Source: Metallyticus violacea (taxonomy: Eukaryota > Arthropoda > Insecta > Mantodea > Metallyticidae). Taken from it: a stretch of DNA of 64,000 bases. The notes under the pieces were generated by a model. That model ran no database searches and had not been told where the DNA came from. It saw only the letters and a list, made by a program, of their open reading frames with translations. The translations under genes and the position numbers were made by a program. The DNA lies in contig CM060846.1 in assembly GCA_030762175.1 (NCBI GenBank), positions 306,438,512-306,502,511 on the forward strand, read 5' to 3'. Below are positions 49,373-61,355 of the stretch, piece by piece (the stretch's first letter is position 1; each line of letters opens with the position of its first letter).

Positions 49373-49418
<46 letters not shown>
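49373..49418. repeat. Poly(A) run of 46 bases
   Basis: Uninterrupted A46, the longest homopolymer in the window. It could be the tail of a plus-strand retroposon, but no element body was recognised to its left. Confidence 0.5.
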
Positions 49419-49420
<2 letters not shown>

Positions 49421-49887
49421 GGTAGTCAAAAAGAGGTTAGTGCACTTTCATTTAAGGAATTCTTCTATAAAATTAATGCATTCTAGGGGATCAAAACTTC
49501 CGGCTTGTTAAATGCAACGAAATTCAGGATAAAATTATCAGCAAATATCCACTACTTCAATATAGCTCAAAATACAAGCCAGAATTCAAAGCAGCAACAT
49601 CAATATGCGGCATTACATTCACGTCGCCTTGTTTCATTTCACCGTTTCTTAAAAAGATTTTCCAAATTCAGCAAAGAAAAAATTGGTATGACATTGCAAT
49701 CGCTGACTTTACGTGGAGCGTTAAATTAGACATTTTCGCAACAGTGAATATGAAAAAGTCTATTGCTTTGTGCTATCGCTTTTTAAAACTAATTAAAGTT
49801 TAAACTTTAATTTAGCAGTAATAATAAAGGTTTCACAGGTACCTTATACGCCTCCAACGAAAGAAATGATCTTGCAAGTCCATTGAC

Positions 49888-50186
49888 CGCCACGCGTGGC
49901 CGAGTTCGTTAAAGTGCGGACTCGTGAGTGAGTCTCGGGTTCGAATCCCGCCAGGATCGTCCTCCCTGACTGAGGTTTTTTCCAGGTTTTCCCCATTCTT
50001 CATAAATGGCAAATGCGGGGAGGTAACCTAAACTTAGGTCTGGAACGATTCCTTCCTTGAAAATAAACCCTTTCCCAATATATCATATTATCTCATTTAT
50101 GATCAATGTCCATCGCCTGTGGTGCCTCAGTAGCAAAAACGGGCGTTAAACATATTCATTCATTCATTCATTCATTCATTGAGTAC
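49888..50186 (+). repeat. tRNA-derived SINE, family A, copy 4, with perfect target-site duplication
   Basis: Best preserved A copy. A box GTGGCCGAGTTCGTTAAAG; B box GGGTTCGAATCCC; body GGGGAGGTAACCTAAACTTA; terminal AAAACGGGCGTTAAACA; then an ATTC repeat tail (about 50152-50180). GTCCATTGA at 49879-49887 is repeated exactly at 50187-50195, marking the insertion boundaries. The intact duplication suggests a relatively recent insertion. Confidence 0.5.
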
Positions 50187-50199
50187 GTCCATTGAATGT

Positions 50200-53100
50200 C
50201 TTTAAAACTAAATTCATTAACAATAAAAACTACAATAAATGACCTTCAGTTCTAAGAAGCATGCAGTTGGGTCGAGATTTTGGAGGCTTTTGAAAGACGG
50301 GAAGCTAACTCTTTCATTATGAAAAGTCATTTAAGGCATAGCCATTGCGTGTTGAGCATACTTGGACGATATTAACTGCTACAAGCCATGCTAAGTTGAA
50401 ATAGTCTCAGATGAACGTGTCAGTGTTAATTAAGGATTACTGACGTAAAACGTCTCCTAAACAAAATTCTGATCAACACCTGCATTAGTTAAGTATTTGC
50501 ATTTTATCATACATTGGGGTTATTTGAGATGAGAGCTGCCTGTGCACATTGCTTACTGTGAAAGTGCAGCTGCCGCAACCGGAAAAAGGGAAATAGTCGC
50601 AGCTCGTAGTTAGTATTTTTATTATAGTGTTTATATTTTTACTAAAAGCATAAAACTTTACTGTATTTGAAACTAATAAATAATGAGTACTAATGTGTGT
50701 TACAAGAGATGTTGAAAATGATGCCCGGCAGAGGCAATACATTCCCGGCATCTGCATAGGAAATTTCTGCATTTCATTCAACTTACCGTAGGAACTCGGG
50801 GTTCAGAACACGTTTCTTGTCATTGGGATATTTTTGTCTCGTAACTTTTTAACAAGTTGACAAACAGTTTCTCTACATGAAACACGATTCCTAAGATATT
50901 ATATTGACATTTGCTTACCATTTCACCGTAAGTATATGTTTACGCACACACACATTGCATTAAAAACCTTCAAAACTATATGGTGAAGTGTCAAAAAAAA
51001 AATTAACACACAATTTACATACAATGAAAACACCGAGTAACGCACAAACACCAATATCTCGCTAATAGAGTGTACTTCAAACTAACTACAAGCTGCCGTT
51101 TGCACATGCATTATAAAGTCTTGTCAACTGATTTCTCAGAGTACTTAGCAGCGTTCTGCCGGCCTGTAATTCTAACCTCACTGTGCGTGTAGAGTACAAA
51201 TATATGTATTACGTTTACGTAGCAGCTGATATTGCGAAACTTAAAGAAATTCAATACCTATGTATCATAATTGAAAATAGAACTTGATATAGAGAAGACA
51301 ATGTCAATAAAATATCATGATATTAAAATCATTAACAAAGAAAGTCTTTCAGTTTTATAGGTAGATTGCCACTACTAACGTAACAATTAACATGTGCGAC
51401 CAAAATCAACAAATACGTGGAAATGACACATGAATTTAAACATTTAATCGCCTATTCTAAAATAATTAGATGCATTCATGTAGCAGCTGTTTAGCTCCAA
51501 ACATTCTCATCTTAAGCTAAGAGATTTAGGGAAAGAGCGTAAAATGTGCTGCCCATGCTGACTGCAAGCATGGCTGTGCAAAGCTCACTTGTGAGTCAAC
51601 TGGAACTCTGAACGTAGTTGGATATGCTCTAATATCTCCGCTAATATGCCTATACTATTATTATTATTAGTATTATTATTATTTTCGCTGTCATTGATCA
51701 ATTAGGCTATATTTTCAAAGTATTACGTTAAGTACAAAGCTTCTGTTCTCCGGTCTCTTATGATTAGCTTACTTCTTCATTCTGCAGGAAAATTTCTAGA
51801 GTGATGTATAAGTATTGATAAAAATGCTTTATGCACATCCATCTTTATACATTTTTGAACATCCTGCTATTTTATTTTGCCATTGTCTGCTATAGGGATA
51901 TTATAGTTAAATTTGTCTTTTTCGTACAGCTCATGATGAAAGTATTTCTTTTAGCACAAGAATCTCAAACTAGAAACATCATTTTGTAACACTCCAGTTT
52001 TACCAACTTTGATTTAATATCGATATATGCGGCTACAAATTAAATATGTTATAAATTATATTATCATTTTTTACATTTTCATAACGCTATCGAAATTAAG
52101 TGATATTAAAAAATTTGCTTAAACTGATTTCTTAGGTTTGTTTGCTCAGTAACCCAGTTAAGCAAACTGGAAGGATATCAATACATTTGATATAAACATT
52201 ATGCATGCCCATATGCATACTAGAGCTTCTTTCAGCGAGAGAAAACGACAATTTAAAGCAACACTTTAGTTTAATGTAATATAAATAAAAACATTTAATT
52301 TAAACTTTTATTTTCCGGCAAAATATGTTTATAAACCACTAATTACTACCGCTGCGATTTGGTAACATTGTTTAGAGATTTCACCCATTTCACCCATTCC
52401 CCTCCTAGAGAAAATGCGGGAACCGTTTCTTTCAAAGAAGAAACGATTGGGAGTGACTGGAATAAATCTAATTTATAAATATTAAGCGTTGACGAAATAT
52501 AGGTATGATACATATGTTAAAAATATTACTTCAACACATGTACCTCAAATAACTATTTTGTTACCATATAGTTTAACATTAAATGGTAGATATTTATTTA
52601 TCTCTCGTTTTTTGCTATACATAAAGTTTGAACTGTTTTCTTCACAATGGCTGTTGTTAATTTAGCACAAATCCTCTATTAAAAACAGCATTAGGCACAA
52701 TTGGCAGGCGCTCTATAGACAAAAATAGTTAACCACGTGCCAGGTGCATGAAGTATGTTTCTCCTTCTCTTTTGTTACTTTAAATAAAAAGAAACACACA
52801 CTCACAAAGTAACAATTACCTGAATGATAGAGCTATTGCCAAAATATCATAAGATCGAAATCATGCGTCTTGTTTCTAAGTAGAACTGCCAAAAATCAAC
52901 AACAAACCAACGATTTTAATCTAATCAATCACATAGAAAAGGCATTTGCAACCTGAAATTAAAATTATATCCTATGCTAAGTGTTTGAGGAGAAATTCAG
53001 CATAATACACATGAATAAATTATTCAGTCTGTTTCTAACCCAAAAAATGTCAACATTGTTACAAAGCTAAAGTGAATTGTTCCGGACACATTAACATGTA

Positions 53101-54500
53101 AAATGATCTTAGCAAGAAATTTGGGTGAATTAGTGAATTCAATGCAGGTCTATGTTTGGGGATTAATATTAGACATCTACTCTTTTTCTCTTTTTCTTTA
53201 CTATATCCTTTTCCATCTTTTTTCTTTTTTTCTATTTTCCCTCATCATTTTAGTTGTTACTACGACCAATTACGTCACAAAATGGAAGATTCGTCCAAAG
53301 TTCAAGGTTGAGGGAATAGTCTCAATTGCTTGGCCCCTGTTAGTACTTCAAGCCAAAGTTCACAGTTTCCTTACATCAACTTCATTTTAGTCCTAATGAG
53401 GATAGTGACGTATGTTGCTGCTTGCAAGAATGTTATGAGAAAGCTACGTAAGCAAATATTCTTACGTTGCAATATAATTTTGGTTGTTTTGCCATAAACC
53501 TGCAATACTACCAATGTATATCTCTGAGGAAGGTTTATTTGTGATAATGATTAAAAAATTTAAGTGTGCGCTGTAGGGGACCAGAAGAGCTAAAGCTATT
53601 CGAAATTGAGGTGAGCATCAAGAAACCAAAAATGAATGTAAATCTTTTGTCTACCGTTAACTTCAAACAGTTTTAATCTGTACTAATGCTTTCAGGTAAA
53701 GAAATAGACTTAATTTAATTAAATGGTTATTCCATATGACTGATGATACAAGATCTACCTTAGCTGCATATAGCTACCAGAATCTGAACATTTATAGATT
53801 CTTATCCAAGCGTCAGGATGTGCTTTGGAATTACTTTACATATCATTTCGTTGTTTCTTTTTAATGAGCTCGTGATGCTCCGTGTCGATTGCCATAGATC
53901 GTCGAGAAAATGAATGGAATGAATAAATAATCGTAAAAACAAATCTGGAATCCACTCATTATTAACGTTGCCTGGCAGCGGTGTTTTCAAGAAAAAGGGA
54001 AACTACGGGGGGAAAAATCAACCAGCAGATTGCCCTTATTGGTGATCGAACTCGGGCTTGCTAACTGATAAACACTTTAGTGCCTGAATGGTAGAGTATT
54101 CAAATGCGTAACTGGTGCCTCTATCATAAAAGCATGTCTTAAAAGGGCAAGACAACTAACTTATAAAATCTGCACTCTATTTGAAATATCGGTATCAAAG
54201 ACAGAAGGGAAGAAATAAACTTCAATTAAATATATAATCTGGAAATAAATTTCATTTTATGTATTAGCTTTCAATAAGAAAATGCTCTTACTAAATAATG
54301 CTCATCCCAATGCTGCTATATATGGATCCGAATGTTGGGTTCTTACGAAAACAGTAGTAAAGAATCCAAACAGATGAGAAAAATTAAGACCATCTGGGTC
54401 AAGGCATTGATAATACGCTGATCTCTAGTAATTATATGTAATAAAATTGAAAATAAATTAACTCGTAAAGAATATAGCTAAAATAACAAGAACTAATAAT
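50200..54500. other. Long stretch with no recognised gene
   Basis: AT-rich, with a short TTA array near 51655-51683. Frames at 50485-50781 (-), 53103-53390 (+, hydrophobic low-complexity) and 53802-53990 (-) match nothing known. Confidence 0.5.
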
Positions 54501-54529
54501 GCAGAAATTGATAAATCACTGAAATAGTC

Positions 54530-54715
54530 ACACAAGTAGAACAATATTTCGAGCCGTTTGTGATCTTCAAAGGCAGAAGACAAGTGAAGGAAGTACATTA
54601 AATAATAGTGATAATGATAACAAAATAAGTGAAAAGGAAAATATTAACATGCAAGATTTAAACACGGTAGTGTGCGCACCTTAGGCAAAATATTGCTGTT
54701 ATCTCTTCATCTCAG
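54530..54715 (-). repeat. Penelope-like terminal repeat (pLTR) fragment, reverse strand
   Basis: The minus strand contains the segment CTTCACTTGTCTTCTGCC...TTTGAAGA...CGAAATATTG, also found at 55.1 kb (+), 60.9 kb (+) and 20.25 kb (-). Its distal part (GTGTGCGCACC, AAAATATTGCTGTTATCTC) matches the terminal repeat of the Penelope element at 20.4 kb. Confidence 0.5.
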
Positions 54716-54717
54716 AA

Positions 54718-54808
<91 letters not shown>
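54718..54808. repeat. (AAT)n microsatellite, about 30 units
   Basis: Longest trinucleotide array here. It sits between two Penelope terminal-repeat fragments. Confidence 0.5.
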
Positions 54809-54810
<2 letters not shown>

Positions 54811-55170
54811 AGTAAGGAAAAGGGGGAATATTAACATATACCATTTAAGCCCGGTAGCGTGCTTTACCTCAGAGACTAACAGATATAGCAACTATATTTC
54901 TGCGTAAAGTGAGTATACCATCCGGTTTAAATGCTGCACATTAATATTCCCCCTTTTGCTAAGTTATTTTTTCAATTATTAATAAAATACTCTTACATAT
55001 TTTTTCTCCTTTACCCTTTTCTTCTCATAACTTGTTTACTCTATAACCACACCTTACGTTAGCTTCGAGATTCCAATATTTACTTTTACCATCTTCACTT
55101 GTTTTCTGCCTTTGAAGAAGAACACGAGTGGTTCGAAATATTGCTATATTTATGAGACTGTTTCAAGTAT
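54809..55170 (+). repeat. Penelope-like terminal repeats, inverted arrangement
   Basis: At 54809-54900 a minus-strand piece (GGGGGAATATTAACATATACC, CCCGGTAGCGTGC) is followed immediately by its plus-strand counterpart from about 54895 (GCGTAAAGTGAGTATACC, CACATTAATATTCCCCC). That runs on to TGCCTTTGAAGAAGAACACG and GTGGTTCGAAATATTG at 55105-55145. Together with 54530-54715 this makes an inverted set of terminal repeats without internal RT. Confidence 0.5.
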
Positions 55171-55454
55171 ATATATATATACTCATTAGCTTGGGGAAGT
55201 ATAAACGAACAAAACATTGAAATAGTCGCATAAATAACTATATATACCCACACATACACAAGCGTATATGCATATACGCTTTCATATTTTCACTTTCCGT
55301 ACTATATAAAGGTGTGAGAAGACGTTCTCTCTTTTTACTATGTGCAGTGTTAGCTCGTAGCAACATGTCATTGAGAATGCTACAGTTAGATTAGGTAAGT
55401 ATCAACTAAGATAATGAGGCATTTTCTAGTTATGATAAAGACGAAAACTATATT

Positions 55455-56504
55455 TCACTTTTCAATATAGTTACCCTTTATTGTAATACACTTCTCACAT
55501 CTTTGAATTAACATTTCACCCCCCCCCCAAAAAAAATAGAAGTCTTGTTTGCAAAATGGGCATAAACAGCATCCATCACTTCTTCGTCACACATAAATTT
55601 CCTTCCTCGAAAGCCCTTCTTGGGTTTTGACAAGAGGAAATAAGTCACTGGGAGCTAGATCTGGGCTGCAGGTTGGATGGTCGATTTCCTTGAAACCACA
55701 TTTCTTCACAGCTTCCTTTGCAACAATAGCTGAGTGCACAGGCGCGTTGTTGTGAAGAAGGCGTACACCACCATTCAGATTTCCTCGCCTTTTCTGTTTG
55801 ATGGAAGCACGTAGTCTGTGCAGTAGGACAGCATAGTACTCCTCATTTACTGTGCTGTTTCTGTCCTTGAAGTCAATGAAGAGTATTCCTTCACAGTCTC
55901 AAAAGATTGTGGCCATAAGCTTATTGGTTGACTGAGTGACCTTAGCCTTTAGAAACGTTGCTGCGCCAGGTTTACACCACTCCATTGATTCTCTTTTGGA
56001 CAAGAGATCATAGTAGGGAACCATAGTTTCATCTTCTGTAACAATAGTTTGCAGATCTTCTCTCTCGTTGCCACGGCAGAGCTCCAAAAATGCCCGACAA
56101 CAGATGACTCGTTGCTGCTTTTGGACTGAAGAAAGAAGTTTAGGCATCCACTTTGCACTAAACTTATTCATGTTTAAATGTTCATGAACAATTCGAAGGA
56201 CTGTTGTTTTAGAAAGGCCCAACCTTGTTGCTATTTCTGTAACTTTGAGCCGCTGATCTTCCATAATTTCTCCTTTCACAAGAGCGATGTTCTCAGGAGT
56301 GAGCACCGCCAAGGGCCTACCTGCACGCTCTTTGTCTTCAATGTTTTCCTGACCCATTCGAAAATGTTTGGCCAATTCTTTTACGGTAGGATATGAGGAG
56401 GATGCTTCCCCATATACAGCGTCCAATCGCTGTTTAATTTCATTTGGAGTAAATCCTTCTTTTGTGAAGAACTTAATAACAGCTCGAAATTCCATTTTGA
56501 ACAT
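55455..56504 (-). pseudogene. mariner-family transposase, nearly full length, inactivated
   Basis: About 350 codons, the usual mariner length. Residues 1-115 are the paired-type DNA-binding part, with a helix-turn-helix (LKVTEIATRLGLSKTTVLRI, 86-105). The first catalytic Asp is D158 (VTEDET). The frame is broken by TGA at 55899-55901, where a Trp is expected before DCEGIL. Then come FIDFKDRNSTVNEEYY, LLHNNAPVH and CSPDLAPSD, ending KGNYIEK-stop. The second catalytic position is Asn instead of Asp (codon at 55749-55751). Two further frame changes, near 55620-55660 and 55545-55570, lie in the C-terminal part. Known: mariner transposases cut and paste at TA using a DDD triad. No terminal inverted repeats were identified. 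Confidence 0.5.
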
Positions 56505-56649
56505 TTCACATTCTTCTATACATAGCCTTCTTTATGCAACTATATCTTCACAACTGAACACTGCGGAGCCGAAGTTGTAGCTGCAGATATTTACTTAACA
56601 GATAAGGTATGGCACCAGATAAGGATTTGGTGAAGGCGATAATCCTTAT

Positions 56650-56810
56650 CGGCGAGGCCGGAAACTTATGAACCTACCCTCGTTATCTCTCATCGCGGTG
56701 ACTCAAGTCTTCAGTATCTGCTTTTGAACTAGCGAGGTCGGCTTTCGATTCCCGGTCCCTGACTGGGGTATTTCCCTGAGTTTTTCCTGACGTTGGATAA
56801 AAGCATAAAA
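56650..56810 (+). repeat. tRNA-like SINE of a fifth type
   Basis: CGCGGTGACTCAAGTC (A-box region) and GGCTTTCGATTCCCGG (B box) lie at tRNA-like spacing, followed by TGACTGGGGTATTTCCCTGA. It resembles the organisation of family A but is not the same sequence. Confidence 0.5.
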
Positions 56811-56819
56811 CAATATGTG

Positions 56820-57128
56820 GCATTTCTCAAATTGAGCTTGTAGCAAGAGAAGCATATTTTCCATCTATACATCCATATGAAAATAAAATTGTTTTATCGT
56901 TTGTTTGTGATTCATGAGAAAGACAGGTTATAAACAGCGCAGAATTATTGGCGATGCATCTATGAGGAGCTTGACGGAACATACTCTGTGATTGCATGAA
57001 AACTTGCCGCTATCCTGTAGCAATGGATTTGATTTCTTCAATTGCTGCTTCTTTCTATGGTGACGCTGATTTGCGCCAATTTGAGGGAGAATTCTGCCAG
57101 TACAATACATTGACTAAACTATGGCTGC

Positions 57129-57174
<46 letters not shown>

Positions 57175-59500
57175 CTTAACGCGTTGGCGGTTGTGTTATA
57201 ACTTCCAAAAGTAAGAGCTTTAACTACTCTTTTCAGCGTAGATTCGATTTCCTTGCAAATTATTGACATCGTTGACTCCTGTGAAATTCTTTTGGCCTTT
57301 CTAAGAACATAATGTTCTTGTAAATGTTTTCCTGTATAACATTCTCAGGTTATCAGGATAAACAATTAATTCTTGGAAGTTCAGTTGGATTGATTTCAGA
57401 GTCCGAGTTCGATAACGGTAGTGGTGAAGGCAATTTTTTCTGAACTCTGTCATATGCAACTTTCCTCATAAAGTTTGCAGGAACGTCCCGAATATGTTTA
57501 CCTTACACTGAGAGCCCAAGAATCGGCCTACCTTTATAATTGATTCCATATTTGTTATTGTTGATCTAGTTTCAACAGGCATTAATCTCAAAATAATCTG
57601 TTTCTCATTGTGCATTTTCGTGTTTGGAAAAGTTTATCATATTTCTTAAACTATTAGTATCAATTGTTTTGTAACCTTCTTCTCTGAGGTACTAGTCTCT
57701 TTCGAAAGCAGATCACATAATCTAAATCGTAATTAACTCAGAAGTAATGCTAAAGCCTCCTTAGCATGGTAAGGTGAGAGTATTAAGAAATGCAATAAAG
57801 TGTATTTGATCTGAGTCATCCACTGAAAGATTTAGATATTACGCTGTTGAAACTGATGACTAATCAACAGGAAGCACTTGTTAAAACTCTCGTCAGTTGA
57901 CTACACAAACGGCTGATGTAAATACTAGAAAAGTGGTGTGCAAACAAACGCCTTACTATGGCGGTACTTGTAAAAGCTCAATTTAAAGGCTACTGTATTT
58001 TCAGGTAATACAGTATGTTAGCGCATGTTGAATAACGCGAACATTTCCTGTAAAAATTGACGCTAACTAAAGGTTCCAAGGATAATTTAATTTCTGCAGT
58101 CTTCGGAGTACGAGTCTACACAGGCACATTTTAGAACGTATTGAATGACCCCATTTAATGTTCTTCAGAAATGTATCGTTTTATGGAAGATATGCATGTC
58201 GATCAATTACTGAAGATTTACAAATGACTTTGGTTCATGCCCTCTCATTAGGTTTTAGAAATGTTTGCCATCCAAAGACCTGTAAGACCTGAATATGATA
58301 GAATTTACTTTCAGGCTCTTGATACCTGTTCTGCAGTGATGAGACGCTAAATGCCATAAATCCATAATTAGAATTATATTACATAATTCGTTTCAGTGAA
58401 TCATGTCTATGTTAATTAGCAATTATTTATAAATTTTGCTCTGGTAGATCCATTCCTAAGTCATGTTTTGTTTAGGTAGATCGCTCCAGCACACATGAAC
58501 AATAACAACAAGAAACGATCATCTGATTATGGAATGTTGTCTGCAAACATCGTAAAATGTCTGCGGCTTCTCATATTATAGCTTTTTAATGAATATTGTG
58601 TATTTTCTTTTGCAGCAATACTTAAAAGAAGTTGTATTCACTCTGGGATTTTCAGTGGTACCCTCTAATCTATATTATGATCTGAATTTGACGCCGACAA
58701 AGCAAGCAACTGGCGACAAAATGTCGTATCCTTTGCCACACGTCATTTTAATAGCAACTAATGGCGCTCTGTTGCTGTTCGAAGAGTTCATCATCAGTTG
58801 CAATGCGCTGCAGTATTCCTAACGTGTAATAAAATATGCTTTCTATGTAATTATATGATTGACAGAATTAACTTGAAGGAAGCAACTAAAGCAGTCAATG
58901 TTTTCCTTCGGTGTGATATATGATAATTGCAAAATAAAAGAAGCAACGTATTTACTCCAGAAGCTCAGAATTAGTATATAATGAGAAACGCTTGAAACGT
59001 AAATTCAAAGTTCTTCGGTTGCCTTGGTAAATAAAATACCTTACTCGTAATGCAGTAGACTAACAATTTTAATTTAAAATAAAAAGTTATTCACAGAGTT
59101 AAATGAACGTTTGTCTTAAACGTTTTAATTCCTCGGCGGTACTGCTGCAGGATATTTCTTCTTACAAGGCTGAAGCTTACCGACAGATGTCGCATGCTAC
59201 GAACTGTTCTTCAGACCCTACCATCAGCAGTGTCTCAAAGACTCTCCTTACTCCCACACCCTTCACATTTCCTCCATGTTTTCATAAAAAGAAATGCCAG
59301 GCTGCCTGATAGTAGCCAGTTTTAACTCCTCCACTAAACGCATTATTGCTTAGTAGATTTTTGATTACAGCTATTTGTTACATTCAGGCTGTCCTATATC
59401 AAAGATTCCTATAATGTTTTGATTATGCCAAAGAGAGTACACACCTCATACTTGCGGCCACCATTGTTGTGAAATCACTTTATATGTATTAACATCCCCA
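56820..59500. other. No gene recognised
   Basis: AT-rich. Includes the (ATT)n array at 57129-57173. A 77-codon plus frame at 58589-58822 and another at 59103-59309 have no recognisable domain or splice support. Confidence 0.5.
57129..57173. repeat. (ATT)n microsatellite
   Basis: About 15 units; read as poly-Leu in a spurious frame. Confidence 0.5.
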
Positions 59501-59519
59501 ACCATGAAGGATTGAATTG

Positions 59520-59815
59520 TTAGGGGCGGAGTAAGGATACTTCGGTACTTGAGCCTTATTCACAGCTAGCCCTTTGAGCCTACGCCTTCACTGGGGCACC
59601 TCCGGGAGGAAAGAACGAGGTTAGAGAGACACGGGGATAATTGCGCGGACGCGGAAGAGGTCCTAACATGTTTCTTGATAGAACACCCGTGACTACGGTG
59701 CAGACCCCGGAGAAGAGTTCCTTCCATTCCGGACACCTTTCCAAAGCGCAAGTCACCGTCACACCGCACCAACCCACCTCGCCCTGGCACTTTAGACCCT
59801 GTGACATAACCAACT
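59520..59815. other. GC-rich island of unknown nature
   Basis: Markedly richer in G+C than its surroundings (CCTCCGGGAGG, GATAATTGCGCGGACGCGG, CAGACCCCGGAGAAGAG). Two overlapping minus frames (59566-59790 and 59580-59813) are open but unlike known proteins. Could be part of an unrecognised repeat, or DNA of different origin; no boundaries seen. Confidence 0.5.
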
Positions 59816-59884
59816 GATTGAAATACGTAAAATTCGTCCCTGTATTAGCCTAAGCGATCATGGGAAATCATGAAAAAACAAAAC

Positions 59885-59975
59885 AAGGTCAGGATGACCC
59901 GCCCTAAGGAATTTGAACCCTAGATATCCCAAATGCGAGTCAAAAGCGCTGCCGCTTGGGTCACCCCACTTGGTA
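59885..59975 (-). repeat. tRNA-like SINE fragment, reverse strand
   Basis: On the minus strand GGTGACCCAAGCGGCAGCGC resembles an A-box region and CTAGGGTTCAAATTCC a B box, at tRNA-like spacing. It is directly followed on the plus strand by the second Penelope copy. Confidence 0.5.
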
Positions 59976-59994
59976 CCATGAGGGATATCGGCTG

Positions 59995-60477
59995 AGACAT
60001 TTCTTGCACTTTCAAACCCCATTCACGAAATTTGTCACTTAGTTTATATGGTTCTCACTCACAATACATTTAGTTTTGATGATTAAATACTACATATACT
60101 TTAAAGCAATGCAATGGGTAATAAAATGATACCGTCTTATGCCAATCTATTTATGGCTCGCTTAGAGGGGAAATTACTGAGGTCAGAACCTCTTGCACCA
60201 TTGTTTTGGGTGAAATATATTGATATCGTTCTTTGGACCCGTGGTCCAGAATCCCTCGATTAGTTTCTTTTCCCATCTTAACTCCAAATTGTTAGTATAG
60301 CCACCTTTTCCGTCTCCGCCACTGCTGCACTGCTGTCTCTATGCAGTAGCCCTTTCGTTACATTCATGCATATTACCCGTGTCAGTCATTACACGCCCCA
60401 ACTTAGGCAGAATATTTCAGATTGCTCATTCGTTAATACTGTGCTTCCAAGAATGTGTTATGCTGTATGATTTGCAA

Positions 60478-60508
<31 letters not shown>

Positions 60509-60965
60509 TGTTTACCATACACAGATGTTTTACTCAGTATGAACAATCATAGACGTTTTGTTAAAGTCAAGTCTCTCTTACTGGTTAGCCTGCATGCCCT
60601 GGTCCATTATAAGGATTTTTAATTTAACATCTATTGATGCGTTACCTGCCCATGTCCCTAAAAGTTGTCTTAAGAGGAGTTGGAGAGGTAACGTTTTTGC
60701 ATAAAGTGCGTACACCACCGGGTTTAAATCTTACCTGTTAATAATCCTTTTTACTTTTTTCCTTTTAATATAATCTTATTTATTGCGCTCCCTCCCTCTT
60801 TTCTCCCCTTGGCTTGCTTGCTTGCTTGGTCTGTTTCAACACACTGCGTTTCCCTCAAGATTCAATATTTATCTTTTAACACCTTCACTTATCCCCTGCT
60901 TTGAAGAACACAAGCTGTTCAAAATATCGTGCTATTTGTATGACTGTTTCAGTGTTTATTAATTT
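59995..60965 (+). mobile_element. Penelope-like element, second copy, plus strand, internally deleted
   Basis: From about 60022 it is closely similar to the reverse complement of the 21.2-21.6 kb RT region (CACAATACATTTAGTTTTGA, ACCGTCTTATGCCAATC). The translation PSYANLFMARLEG...PLFWVKYIDIVLWTRGPESLD keeps more of the motif C region than copy 1, but reads YIDI where the catalytic Y-x-D-D is expected. There is a T28 run at about 60481-60508, then the terminal repeat (GCATAAAGTGCGTACACCAC, CTGCTTTGAAGAACACAAGC) at 60690-60960. No GIY-YIG domain was recognised between them. Confidence 0.5.
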
Positions 60966-61019
60966 TTTCTTCTCTACTCATTGTTATTTTTAGCTATAAA
61001 GTTCTTTACTTAAATTGCT

Positions 61020-61350
61020 CAGTTTTCATTTTTAATAAATTCCTGTCTACCGCGACCATACGTACCCTTTGTATTTTCATTTTGTTCCCTTCACGAATAC
61101 CTTCAGATGTTTCTGTCAAAAAAGTGTGATGTCATAGAAGTACGGCGTACTAGAGAAAATCATGTTCACTAATAATGAACAAGCCGACATGATTCTTGTA
61201 TATGGAGAATGTAGGAAGAATGCCGCGCCTTCTTGTACTGTGCACGCTGAGAGATATCCAGGATAACTATATTTGAGCTTCCTGTGAAAACAGCTCATTA
61301 ATAGCGCCATTCATTTAAAAATGTTCGCAGGGGTAATTTTAGGTGACACT
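61020..61350. other. No gene recognised
   Basis: Short spacer between the Penelope copy and SINE B copy 8. The minus frame at 61116-61310 is uninformative. Confidence 0.5.
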
Positions 61351-61355
61351 CTGTG

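Noticed and set aside
51540..51610. Short Cys-rich, metallothionein-like text (DCKHGCAKLTCES)
   Set aside because: Very short, needs a frame change, and has no start or splice context.
54035..54105. tRNA-like text on the minus strand (GAGTTCGATCACC)
   Set aside because: A B-box-like stretch alone, without a clear A box or family body.
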